Below, one piece after another: positions 24,026 through 26,630 of a stretch of DNA of 26,630 nucleotides (positions are counted from its first letter, which is position 1; each line of letters begins with the position of its first letter). Both the position numbers and the translations under genes were made by a program. This DNA is from Eudoraea sp. (GTDB lineage Bacteria > Bacteroidota > Bacteroidia > Flavobacteriales > Flavobacteriaceae), in the NCBI GenBank assembly GCA_013042125.1, contig JABDQS010000087.1, positions 1 to 26,630 of the forward strand, read 5' to 3'. A model generated the notes under the pieces. It was not told where the DNA came from, searched no databases, and worked only from the letters and a program-made list of their open reading frames with translations.

Positions 24026-24712
24026 TCAGGAAAACCGACGCTCCACCAAAGCGATAAATCGAGCAGCATACTCTTCTTTCCCTTCCCAGTTGTTGTATTC
24101 GGGTTTTACCATATTTTCGATAAAGGCTATAGATCTGTCCTGGCTCTCTATGGTATTTAACTGAGATAAAACGCGGTTGAATTCCTCTGTACTATCATTG
24201 AAAAGGTGTTTCACAAATGCCAGTCGATCATTTAATCCTACTACCATCTCTTTTCCGGTATGCGTATCGTTCAACGATTTGCCTTTGGTACTTTTTGAAA
24301 GTGTTTCCTTATCTGGAGTAACTTCATTCTTGTCATTTTTGATGACTTCGGTCTTTGCCACAAATTCTGCAAAAAGTTGCTCAATATTGGCATCCTTGGG
24401 CATCTCGGAGACCATGTGTTTTATGGTATCTATACCCGGGATCATGATGTCCTCTTCATGCGGGTTACTCTCTGGAACCCTTGTGTTACCATCTATAACG
24501 GCACTGGCCATTTTCTCGAATTTTGAAGCAATCACATTCTTTGAAACGTCTATTTCAACATCGTTCAATTTCTCTTCAATAAACTTCAAGACTGCCAATT
24601 TCTCATATAAGGTCCTTGCTGCCTCATACAATTCAGGAATATTATTCATGTCATGTGAAGTAATGATCTCCGTAGACAACTTCACCAATTCCTCTTTCAA
24701 TTTACGCTTCAT
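24026..24712 (-). CDS. Unrecognised soluble protein, conserved-looking C-terminal motif
   Basis: A 228-residue protein with no signal peptide or membrane helix. Residues 1-~75 are helical and charged and may form a coiled coil (KRKLKEELVKLSTEIITSH, then YEAARTLYEKLAVLKFIEEKL). The middle (~75-155) is acidic and low in order, with a PESNPHEEDIMIPGIDTI segment and a KNDKNEVTPDK stretch. The C-terminal part (~158-228) is compact: LNDRLAFVKHLFNDSTEEFN, RVLSQLNTIES and YNNWEGKEEYAARFIALVERRF. I believe proteins with this ending occur across Flavobacteriia as hypothetical proteins, but no function is known to me. The start is ATG. It is monocistronic by its terminator, and divergent from tdk. Confidence 0.75.
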   Translation of the reverse strand: MKRKLKEELVKLSTEIITSHDMNNIPELYEAARTLYEKLAVLKFIEEKLNDVEIDVSKNVIASKFEKMASAVIDGNTRVPESNPHEEDIMIPGIDTIKHMVSEMPKDANIEQLFAEFVAKTEVIKNDKNEVTPDKETLSKSTKGKSLNDTHTGKEMVVGLNDRLAFVKHLFNDSTEEFNRVLSQLNTIESQDRSIAFIENMVKPEYNNWEGKEEYAARFIALVERRFS

Positions 24713-24814
24713 TTCTTTTTATTTTTCTGCCCTGTAAAGGTCTATCTTTTTTAATACTTTTATACTTCTATATTACTAACGGATGAAATCACATATTTCG
24801 TCTAAAATTACAAA

Positions 24815-25477
24815 ATGTTTCTCGAAAACACTGTTAATCATAAAGAACAATTTGGGTGGATTGAAGTGATCAGTGGATCCATGTTTTCGGGTAAGACAGA
24901 GGAGCTCATCCGCAGGCTGAAACGCGCTCAATTTGCGAAACAAAAAGTTGAGATCTTTAAACCCATCGTAGATACGAGATACCATGATGAACGTGTTGTA
25001 TCTCACGATGAAAATGAGATCAGGTCTACTCCGGTGCCGGCAGCAGCCAATATCAGGCTTTTGGCAGATGGCTGCGATGTGGTAGGGATTGATGAAGCAC
25101 AATTCTTCGATGATGAGATCGTCACCGTCTGTAACGATCTGGCCAACAGTGGAATACGGGTAGTAGTAGCCGGACTCGATATGGATTTCAAAGGAAATCC
25201 TTTTGGCCCAATGCCGGCTTTAATGGCTACTGCAGAATACGTCACCAAGGTTCATGCTGTTTGTACACGCACGGGAAATTTAGCGAACTACAGTTTTCGA
25301 AAATCCGATAATGACAATCTTGTCCTGTTGGGTGAAACGGAAGAATATGAACCTTTGAGCAGGGCCGCTTTTTATAAGGCCATGTTAAAGGAAAAAGTTA
25401 GCATGATGGATGTAAAGTCAGAAGAAGTAATTGAACTTTCCACGTCCAAAAAACAGAGGAGATCTAAAAAGAAATAA
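24815..25477 (+). CDS. tdk: Thymidine kinase, type II (TK1-like)
   Basis: A 220-residue salvage enzyme that phosphorylates thymidine with ATP. Walker A is GSMFSGKT (21-28); the Asp-Glu motif is DEAQFF (93-98, catalytic Glu94); GLDMDFKGNPFGP binds the base, and the lasso region follows. The zinc ribbon seen in many type II enzymes looks incomplete: Cys150 is followed by T-R-T rather than by a second Cys three residues on. Start ATG 24815 keeps a 14-residue N-terminal extension before the first strand. The C-terminal tail is basic (KKQRRSKKK). Alr follows 51 nt downstream on the same strand. Confidence 0.95.
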   Translation: MFLENTVNHKEQFGWIEVISGSMFSGKTEELIRRLKRAQFAKQKVEIFKPIVDTRYHDERVVSHDENEIRSTPVPAAANIRLLADGCDVVGIDEAQFFDDEIVTVCNDLANSGIRVVVAGLDMDFKGNPFGPMPALMATAEYVTKVHAVCTRTGNLANYSFRKSDNDNLVLLGETEEYEPLSRAAFYKAMLKEKVSMMDVKSEEVIELSTSKKQRRSKKK

Positions 25478-25528
25478 AAACGTATATCTGTATTACAATG
25501 GGGTTTATTCCGGGTTTAAAAAGTTTCT

Positions 25529-26630
25529 ATGCCTAAGTTGAGTGAAACAGTGCTACAAATTGATCTGGGTGCCCTGGAGCACAATTATCATTTCCTTCGT
25601 TCCAGACTAAATTCCTCCACTAAATTCATGGGAATTGTAAAAGCCTTCGGCTATGGCAGTGATCCGCTGATCATTGCAAAAAAGTTAGCCTCTCTTAAGG
25701 CAGATGCCCTGGCAGTGGCCTATGTGCCGGAGGGAGTACACTTGCGTAAAGCCGGTATACAACTCCCCATTCTTGTTTTACATCCACAAGTGACCAATTT
25801 TGAGCTGCTGATAGAGCATTGCCTGGAACCAAGTATATACAGTCCCAGAATATTGAGGGCCTTTCATTTGAGTGCGAAAAACTCAGGGCAAAAAGAATAT
25901 CCCGTTCATCTAAAGTTTAATACAGGATTAAACAGGCTGGGCTTTTGGGAGAATGATATTGAACATATTGCCAATGAAATCAATGACTCGAAGGTCTTAA
26001 AGATCAAAGGGATCTTTTCCCATTTAGCAGCCTCAGAAGATGCCTCGGAACAAGCATTTACAAAACGTCAAATTGCAGGATTTGAAAAGATCGTGAAAGA
26101 TGCCGAAGCAGCTTTAGGGCCTATCCCAATAAAACACCTGCTAAACACCTCGGGGGTATTAAACTACCCGGAGGCGCAATGGGATATGGTGCGTAGCGGT
26201 ATTGGGCTCTATGGGTATGGAAACGACCCTGCCATAGATCCCTTGTTAAAGCCGGTAGTTTCCTTAAAAACGATCATTTCACAATTGCACAAAATTGAAC
26301 CAAATGAGAGTGTGGGCTATAACCGGGCCTATCGCTCAGAAGGCGCCAGGACCACAGCTACCCTGCCACTTGGCCATGCAGACGGAATAGGCAGGCAGTA
26401 CGGTAAGGGTAAGGCTTCAGTCATCATTCATGGCAAAAAAGCTCCTATTATAGGGAATGTATGTATGGATATGCTCATGGTAGATGTAACTGGTATTGAA
26501 TGCAGGGAAGGAGATGAAGTTACCATTTTTGGAAAAGAGCAATCGGCAGAGGTCTTTGCCGCATATGCAAATACGATCTCCTATGAGCTTATTACCGGGA
26601 TCTCTTCACGCGTAAAACGAGTTTATAAGT
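25529..26630 (+). CDS. alr: Alanine racemase, running off the window end
   Basis: 367 codons plus one base are visible, from ATG 25529; the reading frame has no stop, and the next base is T, so the stop codon may be cut by the window edge. The enzyme makes D-alanine for peptidoglycan. The PLP lysine is Lys38 in GIVKAFGYG (usually VKANAYGHG). The second catalytic residue is Tyr264 in SVGYNRAYRSEG, and GNVCMDMLMVDVTG and TISYELITGISSRVKRVY complete the C-terminal beta domain. The length matches a stand-alone racemase rather than the MurF-Alr fusion known in some Bacteroidota. It is probably cotranscribed with tdk. Confidence 0.93.
   Translation, partial: MPKLSETVLQIDLGALEHNYHFLRSRLNSSTKFMGIVKAFGYGSDPLIIAKKLASLKADALAVAYVPEGVHLRKAGIQLPILVLHPQVTNFELLIEHCLEPSIYSPRILRAFHLSAKNSGQKEYPVHLKFNTGLNRLGFWENDIEHIANEINDSKVLKIKGIFSHLAASEDASEQAFTKRQIAGFEKIVKDAEAALGPIPIKHLLNTSGVLNYPEAQWDMVRSGIGLYGYGNDPAIDPLLKPVVSLKTIISQLHKIEPNESVGYNRAYRSEGARTTATLPLGHADGIGRQYGKGKASVIIHGKKAPIIGNVCMDMLMVDVTGIECREGDEVTIFGKEQSAEVFAAYANTISYELITGISSRVKRVYK

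Noticed and set aside
24177..24737. 186-codon open frame on the + strand
   Set aside because: Serine/phenylalanine-rich shadow of the unrecognised - strand gene, which has its own terminator and plausible protein features.

Overview
The window looks like chromosomal DNA of a marine-type member of the Flavobacteriaceae (Bacteroidota). The evidence is moderate GC, many Bacteroidota promoters (TTTG, about 19 nt, TAnnTTTG), few Shine-Dalgarno sites, an OmpA protein with thrombospondin type 3 repeats, and an AddAB-type helicase-nuclease pair separated by kbl and the OmpA gene. Protein calls rest on motifs read by eye; no database search was run.

Layout. 1-1530: an intergenic-rich stretch with three copies of a small-RNA-like gene on the + strand. 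Each has the same ~40-nt head followed directly by a strong terminator hairpin, and two have visible promoters. A DUF3575-like outer-membrane barrel gene and a doubtful small membrane ORF lie between copies 1 and 2. Bases 72-275 hold nothing I can identify. 1530-2138: superoxide dismutase (- strand). 2258-10849: AddA/RecB-like helicase-nuclease, kbl, OmpA-family protein with its own promoter and terminator, then the AddB-like nuclease. 10852-11565: a convergent short-chain dehydrogenase whose promoter carries a palindrome.

11699-12272: tRNA-Ala(GGC) followed by ~470 bp of noncoding DNA built from three diverged tandem units spaced 141-167 bp apart. Each unit has a terminator-like hairpin with a bulged A, a variable stem-loop, a conserved block, and a (partly decayed) copy of the tRNA 3' end. 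This and the small-RNA family are the two least-explained structures here.

12273-17894: a universal stress protein (-), then a + strand run of GNAT acetyltransferase, MATE exporter, enoyl-CoA hydratase-like protein and membrane-bound LytTR regulator. A candidate LytTR operator precedes an acyltransferase-3 gene. 17964-20932: queD, lpxH, and convergent recJ overlapping lpxH by 4 bp. 21016-22089: divergent OsmC-like and AhpD-like thiol peroxidase-type genes. 22101-26630: a DUF819 membrane protein, rsmI and an unrecognised conserved-looking protein on the - strand, then tdk and alr on the + strand, with alr running off the window at what is probably its last codon.

The functional themes are housekeeping: recombinational repair (AddA, AddB, RecJ), oxidative stress (Sod, OsmC, AhpD-like), envelope (OmpA, LpxH, Alr), translation (tRNA-Ala, RsmI) and nucleotide metabolism (Tdk). 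No prophage, transposase, integrase, CRISPR array or defence system is visible.
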